Source: Arenicola marina (taxonomy: Eukaryota; Annelida; Polychaeta; Arenicolidae). Taken from it: DNA of 64,000 nt. Below the pieces are notes generated by a model. That model was not told the origin of the DNA. It was given only the letters and a program-made list of their open reading frames with translations, and searched no databases. Made by a program: the position numbers and the translations under genes. The stretch covers positions 36,697,670 to 36,761,669 of the forward strand of contig OZ025248.1 in NCBI GenBank assembly GCA_964019135.1, in the 5' to 3' direction. Below are positions 47,201 to 58,895 of the stretch, piece after piece (within the stretch, counting starts at the first letter, position 1; every line of letters starts with the position of its first letter).

Positions 47201-49510
47201 CTATATACACCTATCACTGCAGCAGTCGTGCCATCCTCAAGGGGTCCTATATACACCTATCACTGCAGCAGTCGTGCCATCCTCAATGGGTCCTATATAC
47301 ACCTACCCCTGCTCCAGTCATGCCATCCTCAATGGGTCCTATATACACCTATCACTGCAGCAGTCGTGCCATCCTCAATGGGTCCTATATACACCTATCA
47401 CTGCAGCAGTCGTGCCATCCTCAATGGGTCCTATATACACCTATCACTGCAGCAGTCGTGCCATCCTCAATGGATCCTATATACACCTATCACTGCAGCA
47501 GTCGTGCCATCCTCAATGGGTCCTATATACACCTATCACTGCAGCAGTCGTGCCATCCTCAATGGGTCCTATATACACCTATCACTGCAGCAGTCGTGCC
47601 ATCCTCAATGGGTCCTATATACACCTATCACTGCAGCAGTCGTGCCATCCTCAATGGGTCCTGTATACACCTATCACTGCAGCAGTCGTGTCATCCTCAA
47701 TGGGTCCTATATACACCTATCACTGCAGCACTCGTGCCATCCTCAATAGGTCCTGTATACACCTATCACTGCAGCAGTCGTGCCATCCTCAATGGGTCCT
47801 ATATACGCCCTATCACTGCAGCAGTCGTGCCATCCTCAATGGGTCCTATATACACCTATCACTGCAGCAGTCGTGCCATCCTCAATAGGTCCTATATACA
47901 CCTGTCACTGCAGCAGTCGTGCCATACTCCATGGGTCCTATATACACCTATCACTGCAGCAGTCGTGCCATCCTCAATGGGTCCTATATACACCTATCAC
48001 TGCAGCAGTCGTGCCATCCTCCATGGGTCCTATATACACCTATCACTGCAGCAGTCGTGCCATCCTCAATGGGTCCTATGTACACCTATCACTGCAGCAG
48101 TCGTGCCATCCTCAATGGGTCCTATATACACCTATCACTGCAGCAGTCGTGCCATCCTCCATGGGTCCTATATACACCTATCACTGCAGCAGTCGTGCCA
48201 TCCTCAATGGGTCCTATATACACCTATCACTGCAGCAGTCGTGCCATACTCCATGGGTCCTATATACACCTATCACTGCAGCAGTCATGCCATCCTCAGT
48301 AGGTCCTATATACACCTATTACTGCACTAGTCGTGCCATCCGTAATGGGTCCTATATACACCTATCACTGCAGCAGTCGTGCCATCCTCAATAGGTCCTA
48401 TATACACCTATCACTGCAGCAGTCGTGCGATCCTCAATGGGTCCTATATACACCTATCACTGCAGCAGTCGTGCCATCCTCAATGGGTACTATATACACC
48501 TATCACTGCAGCAGTCGTGCCATCCTCAATGGGTCCTATATACACCTATCACTGCAGCAGTCGTGCCATCCTCAAGGGGCCTTATATACACCTATCACTT
48601 CAGCAGTCATGCCATCCTCAATGGGTCCTATATACACCTATCACTGCAGCAGTCGTGCCATCCTCAAGGGGCCTTATATACACCTATCACTGCAGCAGTC
48701 GTGCCATCCTCAATGGGTCCTATATACACCTATCACTGCAGCAGTCGTGCCATCCTCAATGGGTCCTATATACACCTATCACTGCAGCAGTCGTGCCATC
48801 CTCAATGGGTCCCACATACACCTATCACTGCAGCAGTCGTGCCATCCTCAATGGGTCCTATATACACCTATCACTGCAGCAGTCGTGCCATCCTGAATGG
48901 GTCCTATATACACCTATCACTGCAGCAGTCGTGCCATCCTCAATGGGTCCTATATACACCTATTACTGCAGCAGTCGTGCCATCCTCAATGGGTCCTATA
49001 TACACCTATCACTGCAGCAGTCGTGCCATCCTCAATGGGTCCTATATACACCTATCACTGCAGCAGTCGTGCCATCCTCAATGGGTCCTATATACACCTA
49101 CCCCTGCTCCAGTCATGCCATCCTCAATGGGTCCTATATACACCTATCACTGCAGCAGTCGTGCCATCCTCAATGGGTCCTATATACACCTATCACTGCA
49201 GCAGTCGTGCCATCCTGAATGGGTCCTATATACACCTATCACTGCAGCAGTCGTGCCATCCTCAATGGGTCCTATATACACCTATTACTGCAGCAGTCGT
49301 GCCATCCTCAATGGGTCCTATATACACCTATCACTGCAGCAGTCGTGCCATCCTCAATGGGTCCTATATACACCTATCACTGCAGCAGTCGTGCCATCCT
49401 CAATGGGTCCTATATACACCTACCACTGCTCCAGTCATGCCATCCTCAATGGGTCCTATATACACCTATAACTGCAGCAGTCGTGCCATCCTCAATGGGT
49501 CCTATATACA
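44216..49510. repeat. 46-bp minisatellite (about 115 copies), largest array
   Basis: Units read CCTATATACACCTATCACTG, CAGCAGTCGTGCCATCCTCA and ATGGGT. Because 46 is not a multiple of three, each frame cycles through a 46-residue repeat. All plus frames stay open for hundreds of codons (up to 566), which shows that openness is a property of the unit. Informative variants recur at exact multiples of the unit: an ACCCCTGCTCCAGTCATGCC unit near 47307 and 49102, 39 units apart, and a CATACTCCATGGGTCC unit near 44752 and 46638, 41 units apart. These record large duplications within the array. Confidence 0.98.
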
Positions 49511-50002
49511 ATCAGGCAAGATTCCAATATGTACTTCAGATTCGTACCATCTGACAAATATTGCGGCATGTGAAACAAAACGAAAAGATATCCTGTATTA
49601 CCTAAATGTCCAGATATTTCCCCTAGAGCGGCTATCTATCGTAACCTCAACCCCCCGCCCCCCCCCATCCACCGCTCCACCCCCCCCCCCTCCTCCCGCA
49701 CGTCTCATACCCACCAAGCACGCCTCACTCTCCCACAAAGCTACACGCTCTGTGACGCCGACCCGGGTGACAGGGAAATTCCAACATCCGGGACTCGGAA
49801 GGAAATTTTAGTAAAGGCCCGCGGAGACGAGGGGGTGGGGGTGGGGGGGGGGGGGGTCGGGGGGGTCTGGGTTGAGGAGGGGGGGGCCTAGGGTAACGGT
49901 GGTCTACCAGACATGTCAGATATGCCATTTAGAAGAGTCATCCGATCATATTCTACTACCATCGGATCGCCTGTTAGCCGAACCCTCCTGGATCCGGATC
50001 TT
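49511..50002. other. Spacer with poly-C and poly-G runs, no gene recognised
   Basis: C-rich patches lie at 49652-49695 and G-rich ones at 49834-49890. The remainder is unique. Confidence 0.45.
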
Positions 50003-50425
50003 GGGGACCTATCCCCCCCACCGGCAATGGGGACCTACCCCCCCCCCCCCGTCGGCAATGGGGACCTAACCCCTCCCACCGGCAATAGGGACCTATCCCC
50101 CCCCCCCCCTCGCCGGCAATGAGGACCTACCCTCGCCCCCCCCCCTGCCGGCAATGGGGACCTATCCCCCCCCCTCCCCCCCACCGGCAATGGGGACCTA
50201 CCCCCCCCCCCCCGTCGGCAATGGGGACCTAACCCCTCCCACCGGCAATAGGGACCTATCCCCCCCCCCCTCGCCGGCAATGAGGACCTACCCTCGCACC
50301 CCCCCCCTGCCGGCAATGGGGACCTATCCCCCCCCCCCTCCCCCCCGCCGGCAATGGGGACCTATCCCCCCCCCCCCTCCCCCTCCCGGCAATGGGGACC
50401 TACCCCCCCCCCTCCCCCGCCGGGG
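50003..50425. repeat. ~31-36-bp minisatellite with variable poly-C segment (about 12 copies)
   Basis: Units read CGGCAATGGGGACCTA followed by a C run of 8-15 bases. Five consecutive units from about 50021 are repeated from about 50184 (163-bp offset), including the same AATAGGG and AATGAGG variants. The C runs vary in length between copies. Confidence 0.93.
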
Positions 50426-51509
50426 CTGTGCTTATAACGTTGTTTGAATTAGGAAGTCCAGTTTAGTTAGCGTAAGCATCCGTTAAATTTACAAAGGAAG
50501 GACGTTATATATTTAGCATGAGATCAACATCTTATATTCTCCTCCAGGCAGTTAAAGGACCAGCCTGGGGTTTTACTGATTGTCATGTCCCTATATTTCA
50601 CTGGGGTTTATCTACCATTCAGCCTGTAAGGCTATATCGTTTAATTCATTTAAAAAACAATATTCTTGATAGATCATTCCGCACAACAATTCTTCATGCC
50701 AGTTTTTATCCTTAGTTCCGATGACGATCAAACAGTCTCGGATTGTTCCATTGATCAATGCTTCTGAATCAATCAATGAATATGCGCCGGATACGTCAAG
50801 GTTATTTTAATCATCATTACAGTAACAGTAATCCTTGGATGCAGTCTTTATTATGACGGTGTTAGATCGATACCCGGTCGCTGCGGTTGTATACCGTGGC
50901 GTTCCCAGGCACACAGACAGTACGGACTGTCTGTCCACGTTGACCAGCCTGAGGTCGTTATGGCAATGTCAAGGCGGTCACTGCTCTCGCCCACGCTGTT
51001 GCATTCATATTGTCCATACACAGAAAGTGGTAATATGCATGTAAGGTGATGGGTGTTTGTATCTATTTACCTTTCGCCGATACTTATACCACGCCACGAC
51101 AAATACCGACCAACAAACAGGACGTCTATATTTACCCCATTTGGACCATATTTTGCCCCTGAGTACCACTCGTTGGCCATCTGTCGCCTCCAACTACAAC
51201 TCGATTTTTTGCCGATATGAACCTTATTTTGGCCATCTTTCACCACCGACGACCACACTTCGGCCACCCATGTGCCACCGCCGACCCCACCACCAAAGAC
51301 CAGTTGCCACCATCGATGGGTCGAAAGCGCCATCTGTTTGGTAATCACCCGCCCACAAACCCCCCTCTTCGCCTATTCTCCCTCGCTAAATACCCTTTCT
51401 TTTTGCCCGAACCCGCCTACAAACCTTCTTTCTGGGACCACCCTAGCCTATAAAGTCGATTTTTTTGTCGGCCCCCCGCCTATACCAATTTAACTGGTAA
51501 CTACTGTCC
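50426..51509. other. Spacer, no gene recognised
   Basis: Unique sequence. 51060-51480 has loosely recurring phrases (TTTTGGCCATC, CACCGCCGACC, CGATTTTTTTGTCGG) that may be an eroded repeat. Open frames are below 100 codons without family similarity. Confidence 0.4.
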
Positions 51510-51780
51510 CTCCTCGGAGTGTCATTGCGGCTTGTTTGTTCACAGCCTGGGTCACGATTAGGCGGCCAACCCCGGGGAGGTAATGACATCACTGGGCGGT
51601 CGGTGAAGGGTTGCGGGGGTTACTAGGAGGTTGCCATGGCTACCGTAGACCGGGGGTGGCGGGGGTTGGAAGAGAGGCGGGCAGATGGTTATCACATTGG
51701 AGGGTCGGAGTGGAAAACAGTTGTTTGAGGGAAGTTTTGTGGTGTGTTCTAGATTTTGTTTTCGGGTCTGCTTGGTACTC
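51510..51780 (+). repeat. Old duplicated segment, copy 1
   Basis: Shares in the same order with 52705-52985: GTGTCATTGCGGCTTGTTTG, a TAATGACATCA-like phrase, and GGTTATCACATTGG followed by GGAAAACAGTTGTTTGAG. The match is patchy, so the event is old or this is a dispersed repeat family. Confidence 0.5.
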
Positions 51781-52704
51781 CCTCGCTTCGCACCTTAATG
51801 ACACTTTATGTGGGTCCGAATCTTCGTCTTGTTACCCTGGTGGCTGTCACGTAATGGACACTTACGTCACAATTTAACGAATGTGTTAACTGTATTTGTT
51901 TTTTGTCTTGAATCGCACAGCATGTCGAGATTGAAATTAAGTGTTTCTCTGTTCCTTGTCATTTTATTAAGTTAATTAAAAACTAATTTGAAACAACATT
52001 GGTCGCCATGGGTCCGAATTGACCCATGGTTTCCAAGGCAACCACAAGGATGCAGTCGTGTTGTTTTCGGTCGGTTGTCTGGCTTTGGGACGCGCACCAC
52101 AATGTTCCCAGCATCGTGGAAATCGGTCTCAATCCATCATTCTGTCTAATAACAGCTGTGGCCAACCTTTGGGGGAGGTCAGAGAGGTTACGTGTGCGTT
52201 TTAAAAGTCTCCATTATCGAGCGGTCCGTGCTTCGATAAGTCACTAACTCTTGCCTCAATGCGTATTTAAACGAAATTCGCCGTCATTTCTACTTATCTT
52301 ATCTTAAAATCGGTAGTATATTGATATTGAACGACCGAGGGAGGTAGGTGACATAGTTGCTGACGTCAGCAGGCAAGGGAACCAGACACACGGACAATCC
52401 AACCATCGCTAGATACCAACCGACGAGTGGTTGTCCTGCAATTCACCTTCCTGCCCCCTCACCCTCCCCCACCCCCGCCCCCCGCCCCGCCCTCTTAACC
52501 CATGATCTTCATCGCCCATCACGCCACCACTACCCACACCACCGCCCCCCCCCCAACCCCCCGCCCCCACACCTATCACGTCAGGTTGCCGGGTACTAAA
52601 GGGATCCCTTTTGTCGCTTGTCGTCCAGTCCGACCTAACCAAGCAGATAAGTGACTTTATGGAAAGGGTCATGAAACCTCGTCGGCTGGGATGGGAGCGA
52701 GTAA
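51781..52704. other. Spacer, no gene recognised
   Basis: Unique sequence with a Maf-type palindrome at 52358-52371 and a C-rich patch at 52455-52570. No gene recognised. Confidence 0.45.
52358..52371. promoter_or_regulatory. Perfect 14-bp C-MARE-type palindrome
   Basis: TGCTGACGTCAGCA is identical to the CRE-type Maf recognition element known for Maf/Nrl and related bZIP dimers. The match is exact over 14 bases, but there is no adjacent gene to tie it to. Confidence 0.45.
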
Positions 52705-52985
52705 AAAGGCCGTCAGCGGTGTCATTGCAGCTTGTTTGTGCCACAGACCCGTGCTGGAACCGTGACACGGTTACCCACCGTGGCGCGGAGTAATCACATC
52801 AGTTGTTTTCCGATTGAAGTGAGGAGGGTAGGACGGGGGGCAGAAGGGGGGATTGGGGAGGAGAGGGGCTTGGGGGGCTTGGGGACGGTATATGACAGTT
52901 TGGTAGTTGGTATCACATTACCGAAGCGGAATGTAATTGTTTAAGCCGAGTCTGTCAGCTGTTTTTGTCTTGCACTTTTATATGG
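52705..52985 (+). repeat. Old duplicated segment, copy 2
   Basis: Contains GTGTCATTGCAGCTTGTTTG, GAGTAATCACATCAG and GGTATCACATTACC followed by GGAATGTAATTGTTTAAG, in the same order as 51510-51780. The spacing differs by about 20 bp. Confidence 0.5.
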
Positions 52986-55276
52986 TCCTCCGCTCGCGTT
53001 TCTAGAGATGTAGATCTTTCCTTCTCCGGACTGGCTCTCGAAATCCACTCCCTTTCCCCCGCAGATTGGTTGACAAGGGCCTGGAACCTAATGGGGGATC
53101 CGTGACCTGACTTAACGAGCGGTTGACGCGTCCCACCCTCTGTGAGAAACTGTCCCTCTGGATTCCTGAGCCATCATCACTGCAGCCAATCGGAAGTCGC
53201 CGTAGCACGCCGCCCTCAAAAGTTGAGGTGACACGCTTGCCGTGCGTGTGTGAGTTGTGCTGCCGTGAATGGCCCCCTGATATGGATGGATATAGATAGA
53301 TAGATAGATATGCCATATCCAGCGAATCATTAGTTCGTCGTGGTCGCTTTGGTGACGTCTGCTACCGTTCATGAATCAGAAGCAGCAGAATCTGAGACGA
53401 ACAGACGTGGTTGTTTAGCCTCGCGCTCGACACTTTGGTACAAGCTAAGCAAGCTCCGCTTTTACCGCTGCTGTCGGCCATGAGCAAATTTCAAGATTCT
53501 TGAAAAACGGTCAAATCAGCTGTAATTTCGTGCGTCATTATTATTTTCAAGAATAACACATAAAAATAACGAGCTCTGTGTATTTAATACAGCAAAAAAA
53601 AACTTTCAAAGAAGTTATAATTGTTACTTGTTTTTTTCGCCTGATACCGTGTGTTATCAGGCTTAGGCTGGGTCACCGGCACTAATTTATAGAAATGCGC
53701 AGCGCATTTTTCCTATCAATTTGCGCAGCGTCGCCCTGGTACGCGAGTGTGAAAATTCATTGAGGAAGTAGGCGACAACAGAGATATAATGAGGCCATAT
53801 CGGAGTGAGTCGAAGGTCGAGAGTGACTTTTTTGTACTCATGGGTCGATTTTATCCGATGTGCGCATATCAGGGGTATACACACACATATTAATTAATCA
53901 ATTAATTAATTAATATATAATCTGCTACATAAATATGGAGATTTATGCTCGGTCCTTTTTTCTGAACGTCGAACATATTTTTGAGACAAACCTCAGTTCT
54001 ATGACATGGCATGCGTGTGTCTGAAGGGATCTGCTGTCATTAAGGACGGAGCCCGTCCTTCACATGATCAAGACCGGGTTTTGGACCAGCCTCGGCTGAT
54101 CCTGTGATCCGAGGCATATAGATAAAACTGGTTGTGTGAACTACGGCTTAACGGGCGGATAGCCGCATGATGAGACTCATATTCCCGGTAGAGGAGGAGC
54201 GACGGGGAAGCTGGCTTATCCATGTGATCCCTCCGTCTTAAATCTTGATTTAGGGTTATTATCCCGCACACGTAACACTCCCCCCCCCCCCCACCTAAAA
54301 AAATAATAATATTACAACCCATCCGTTGTCACGCTGGCCTTCATGGCACTGAAGCATGCCATGAGCATACACTGAGGTATGATATTAAGGTGAGATATTT
54401 GCACGGTGTTTGCTGTGATGGACGGCAGGCCGCTTCTCCGAAACGCCATGCTTGAATCACTGCTTGCGCAATATAAACTTCGTATTTTATCATCCGTCCA
54501 TAATGACTGTTTTGGGCGTGGTCAGAGCGGCCTGATCATTAAGACTCCGGGTTCCAAGAGTTTTGCAAGCGACATTCATGATAAGCCTGGCTCATACGCT
54601 GTGGGCGATCTGCCCTTAGGTGTTATGTGTCCAGACGGGTTCCCAGCTTCTAAGATGGACATGATAAGCGCAACTAGTTTCTTTGGCAACTTTGCATTTG
54701 GATTCTATTATCTCAACTATCCAACGCGTTTCATCCGACCTTACATGTGAATTGTATGGCCAAAGAGTAAAACTCTTCGGTCGGGGTGGTCGCTCAAAGC
54801 GCCTTAGACAACATGGCCGAAGGCGATGTTCGCTGTCTGAGTTTAACGCACCGGGGGAGGGAAGGGGGTCATATAAAAGTGAGCTAATGCAATTCAACGC
54901 TTATGGGAGACGTCGAAAGGTTCTTCCTGTGAGGAGAATTCCCTATGGGCTTTGTAATGGAGTCCCAATTTGAAAGAAGAAGTACTTTCTTTCATTGTGC
55001 CCAGGCGGCACGGAGAGTTAACAAGGACTCCAGCGGTTCAGTGAATTTTACGAAAATGCAATTTGACATGTCGGTTTAAAAAAATTCTACCGACACTATT
55101 ACTGATACGTCGACGTCAGGGATTATGGACTTAACAAAGTTGTCTGAAGGTGTATGGGCGATGCTGGTACGATGCCCTCGAGCGACTACGGTCACTCATC
55201 ATCGCGAAAATTCTGGATGTGCCTCTCCGGCTCATGGTCCGAAAACCAAGGACGCAAGGTCATCGTTATCACAGTA
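52986..55276. other. Spacer with small microsatellites, no gene recognised
   Basis: A (GATA)n tract lies at about 53290-53310 and a TTAA-rich tract at 53889-53916. Two perfect hairpins lie at 53639-53709. A C run sits near 54280. A 114-codon open frame at 54406-54750 starts with GTG and resembles nothing I recognise. Confidence 0.45.
53639..53709. other. Two perfect 8-bp hairpins
   Basis: GCCTGATA and TATCAGGC pair around an 8-nt loop (53639-53662). AAATGCGC and GCGCATTT pair around a single A (53693-53709). TTGCGCAGCG follows at 53721, repeating part of the second stem. Function is unknown. Confidence 0.5.
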
Positions 55277-55815
55277 TACCAGGTGTATCACATAATGCAA
55301 ACTTATATACATCATATGTATCACATAGTGCCATATATATCACATGGAGCGATATATCACGTGGTGCCATACATCTCACATGTTGCCAAATATATATTAC
55401 GTGGTACCATATGTATCACGTGGTGCCATATATATCACACAGTGCCATATATATTGCGTGGTGTCATATATATCACATGGTGCCATATATATCACGTGGT
55501 GCCATATATATCACATGTTGCCATATATATCACGTGGTGCCATATATATCACGTGGTGCCATATATATCACATGTTGCCATATATATCACACGGTGTCAT
55601 ATATATCACATGGTGCCATATATATCTCATAGGGCCATATATATCGTATGGTGCCATGTATATCACATAGTGCCATATATGTCACATGTTGCCATATATA
55701 TAGCATGTTGACATATATATCGCATGGTGCCATATATATCACATGGTACCATATATACCACATGGTGCCATATGTATCACATAGTGCCATAAGTATATAG
55801 CGCCATATATTTTAT
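55277..55815. repeat. 19-bp AT-rich minisatellite (about 27 copies)
   Basis: The unit is CCATATATATCAC followed by RTGGTG or ATGTTG. CACGTG and CACATG forms alternate irregularly, so many units contain an E-box-like hexamer. Edges are diverged. Confidence 0.93.
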
Positions 55816-55930
55816 ATGATACCACGTGTGCGACGTGATGCCACATCCCACATAAGAACTGTCCATACATAGCCAGGCGGTTATTACATGGCTGACGTCA
55901 CATTGGGAGAGACCGCTTAGACGGGGCGCG

Positions 55931-56080
55931 GTGCATTACGAGCTTCACGACCTGGGGTGGCCGAGTGCTTCCGAAAACCCATGCGTTATAAACTTTACGA
56001 GCTGGGGTGGCCGAGTGCTTCCGAGAACCCGTGCTTTATGAACTTGACGAGCTTTGGTGGCCGAGTAGTGCTTCCTAAAT
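55931..56080 (+). repeat. Three 50-bp tandem copies with a tRNA A-box-like core
   Basis: Copies at 55931-55980, 55981-56030 and 56031-56080 share ACGAGCTGGGGTGGCCGAGT followed by GCTTCC. TGGCCGAGTGCTTC resembles the A box of Leu/Ser tRNAs and SINE heads. No B box is visible, so this is not a tRNA gene. Confidence 0.75.
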
Positions 56081-58264
56081 ACCAAAGAAATCATAGCACT
56101 CCTCGTCGCCAGAGAAGTTCGTGTGTGTGGGCGCATTCATATATGGTCCAGGCATCTGAGAATTCCTGCCACGAAACGATTGCTTCAGACTGGGGCTGAT
56201 GTTTTTTTTCCCTTCAAGCGAGCGACAAATTTTACAGCAGCCATTTGTGGTCCATCCGTTGCTTGTCACGTGATCATCCAGACAATTGCTCCCTCAATTA
56301 CCAAGGACATGAACGCTTTTTACGTCTGGCATTTTTGTCCATTTGCCGGCTGTGTGGTGGTTTGTCAGCCCGTCGCTAGTCTAAACAACCCAGCAGTCAC
56401 TTTGCCGGGGTGGAAGAGAGCCCAGTGTCAGTGGGGGGTTAACGCTGTCGGGGTGGAAGAGAGCCCAGTGTCAGTGGGGGGTTAACGCTGTCCAGGGATA
56501 TTAAAGCAAGAGGGGTGAACCATGAGAATGATAATCGGCAATTGAAATACAATATCTCTCAGTTTATGGATAATTTATAGGCCCCGAAAGGGTGGAGCAG
56601 GCAAGGCGAGTGCCTCCAGACTGACTAGTATTGAATCATCGGGTTCGCACGGCTTCTCCAGCTGTCTGTTTGAATTGTTAGAGGATGCCGATGTGAGATA
56701 AAGCGGTACGTTATGTCGTAGGGAGTGAGGCCCACCAGCAACACTGAAGGTCGCTTTGGGTAGTACGTGGGCTATTCTTATTCGTCAAGAAGGCTGTCCC
56801 ACTATAACAACAGTTCAGCATTTTTAGCGCTCACTCAACTAAATTTGAGGCGTTTATGGCAGCACCATTTGTATTCATACTGAACCACGCTTCGTTCGAG
56901 ATCGGGGTCGTTAACTAAAATGGTTGGTAGGGTATGTGAGAGGGGGTGGTGGTGGGTTGGCGGGCGGGGGCAGGGAGGGGGTGTATATCCAAAGGGTCGG
57001 GCGGGCGGGGGCTGGGAGGGGGCGTATATCCATACGGTCTGGCGAGGGTTGCCGGTGGAGGATGTGGGAACCAATCACTGCGGTCATATGAACTAGAGGC
57101 AATTTGGGCGAACTGTAATACTTCGACTATAAACCTAAACTATAAAAAGTTGCCGATCATCTGGCCGGAGCACAAAATGAATGCACCAGGCGTGGATCTT
57201 TCTATTCTTATAAATGACTTCCTTTATCACATAGCAATATTTTATAGTAGTATAAAGACCTCTTGTGTCTAGCAGCACATTAATGTGACTCTGGGGAACG
57301 ACCGGGATCTGTGAGGTTGGAAATAATGTTCTCTGATGGTGGCGGGATGTGTCACAGCCGTGACAAAGAGTGCCTGTCCCTAGCGGCGTCACCAGCACCC
57401 TGGACCCCTATCGGTCTTCCGACGCCACTCTATGCTCGGCGCTGTGGTGTCGCTGCCTTCGTTTTCGACCAGGGATAAAGACAGTTTTATGCTGTTTGAT
57501 TTATTTTTAACCCACGAGGGACACGCCCTAGAGTGGAACAGGTTTACAAGTACAAAGGAGCAGACCGAGAGGTGTTTTCATGGCATTGTTTGTCGCAGGA
57601 AGAGCAGTGTATACGTGGTGCCATCTGACGGGGGCTTCTCTCTCCCTTTTCCCGTGTCCTTCGTGGAAGGAAGCCACTCCGGGATTATGGACATTGTGGG
57701 GGTGAAACTCCATCCAGTAACTGGCGGTTGGTTGGTTAATTGTATATTCAGGACGCTTTAACAACTTTCGGTCATATCGCGTCAATGGGAGAAGGAAGGG
57801 AGGGTGGAGCCATGTCCCCGGGGTAACCCCCTACTCTTTGCGAATAAGGACATGGGATGTTTATCTTGCGACCATACAGACATGGCTACAGCGGGGCGCG
57901 AACTACGGATCCACGTGCCGTTAGGCTCTCAGGTGGCCAGAGCGCTCAATGCGGAATGAAACTTATAAACGAGCAAGGAGCTTCTCAGGAGAATGACTTG
58001 AAATCTTCCACTTTTTTACTTTTTAATCTTTAGCTTTTTCACATTTGGTCTTTCACTTTACCCCGACGCTCAGCAACGTCATAAAGTGTATCGTTTTGTG
58101 TGTCACCGAAGGTCACATTGTCATTAAGTATACTGTTTTTGATACATTATACAATTGTCGAATCTTCTTGCCGAGCCAATCATTTGATTGAAAGGATATA
58201 CTTGATTGTCATTAATTGTTCCCGATAATCTTATTATCCTGAATCTATCGCCTATTGCTTTATG
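56081..58264. other. Spacer with two small duplications, no gene recognised
   Basis: A 43-bp unit beginning CGGGGTGGAAGAGAGCCCAG is present twice, head to tail and identical (56406-56448, 56449-56491). A ~42-bp G-rich unit ending TATATCCA is present twice at about 56956-57040. Near 57885-57955 the minus strand has a weak tRNA-like pattern that may be a SINE remnant. A 110-codon open frame at 57432-57761 is unrecognised. Confidence 0.45.
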
Positions 58265-58267
58265 AAA

Positions 58268-58895
58268 GAAATCCGTCATACTGAACCATTTGTCTCTTAA
58301 CACATCCGTCATACTGAACCATTTGTCTCTTAACAAATCCGTCATACTGAACCATTTGTCTCTTAACAAATCCGTCGTACTGAACCATTTGTCTCTTAAC
58401 AAATCCGTCATACTGAACCATTTGTCTCTTAACAAATCCGTCATACTGAACCATTTGTCTCTTAACAAATCCGTCATACTGAAACATTTGTCTTTTAACA
58501 ATTCCGTCATACTGAACCATTTGTCTCTTAACAAATCCGTCATACAGAACCATTTGTCTCTTAACAAATCCGTCATACTGAACCATTTGTCTCTTAACAC
58601 CTCCGTCATACTGAACCATTTGTCTTTTAACAAATCCGTCATACTGAACCATTTGTCTTTTAACAAATCCGTCATACTGAACCATTTGTCTCTTAACAAA
58701 TCCGTCATAATGAACCATTTGTCTCTTAACAAATCCGTCATACAGAACCATTTGTCTCTTAACAAATCCGTCATACTGAACCATTTGTCTCTCAACAAAT
58801 CCGTCATACTGAACCATTTGTCTCTTAACAAATCCGTCATACTGAACCATTTGTCTCTTAACAAATCCGTCACACTGAACCATTTGTCTCTTAGC
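58268..58895. repeat. 33-bp minisatellite (19 copies)
   Basis: Units read CTCTTAACAAATCCGTCATA and CTGAACCATTTGT. As 33 is a multiple of three and stops are lacking, one plus frame and two minus frames stay open for 207-283 codons. Single-base differences between units change the residue in whichever frame is read, with no sign of one frame being spared, so these are not called genes. Confidence 0.96.

Noticed and set aside
44698-48330. Plus-strand open frames of 541 and 566 codons in the 46-bp array
   Set aside because: All three frames are open in turn with a 46-residue cycle. This is a property of the unit, and the array contains frame-shifting indels (for example near 47807).
54406-54750. 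114-codon plus-strand open frame
   Set aside because: Non-ATG start and no recognisable motif.
57432-57761. 110-codon plus-strand open frame with a protein-like composition
   Set aside because: No family recognised, no supporting splice context, and a length that occurs by chance in 64 kb.
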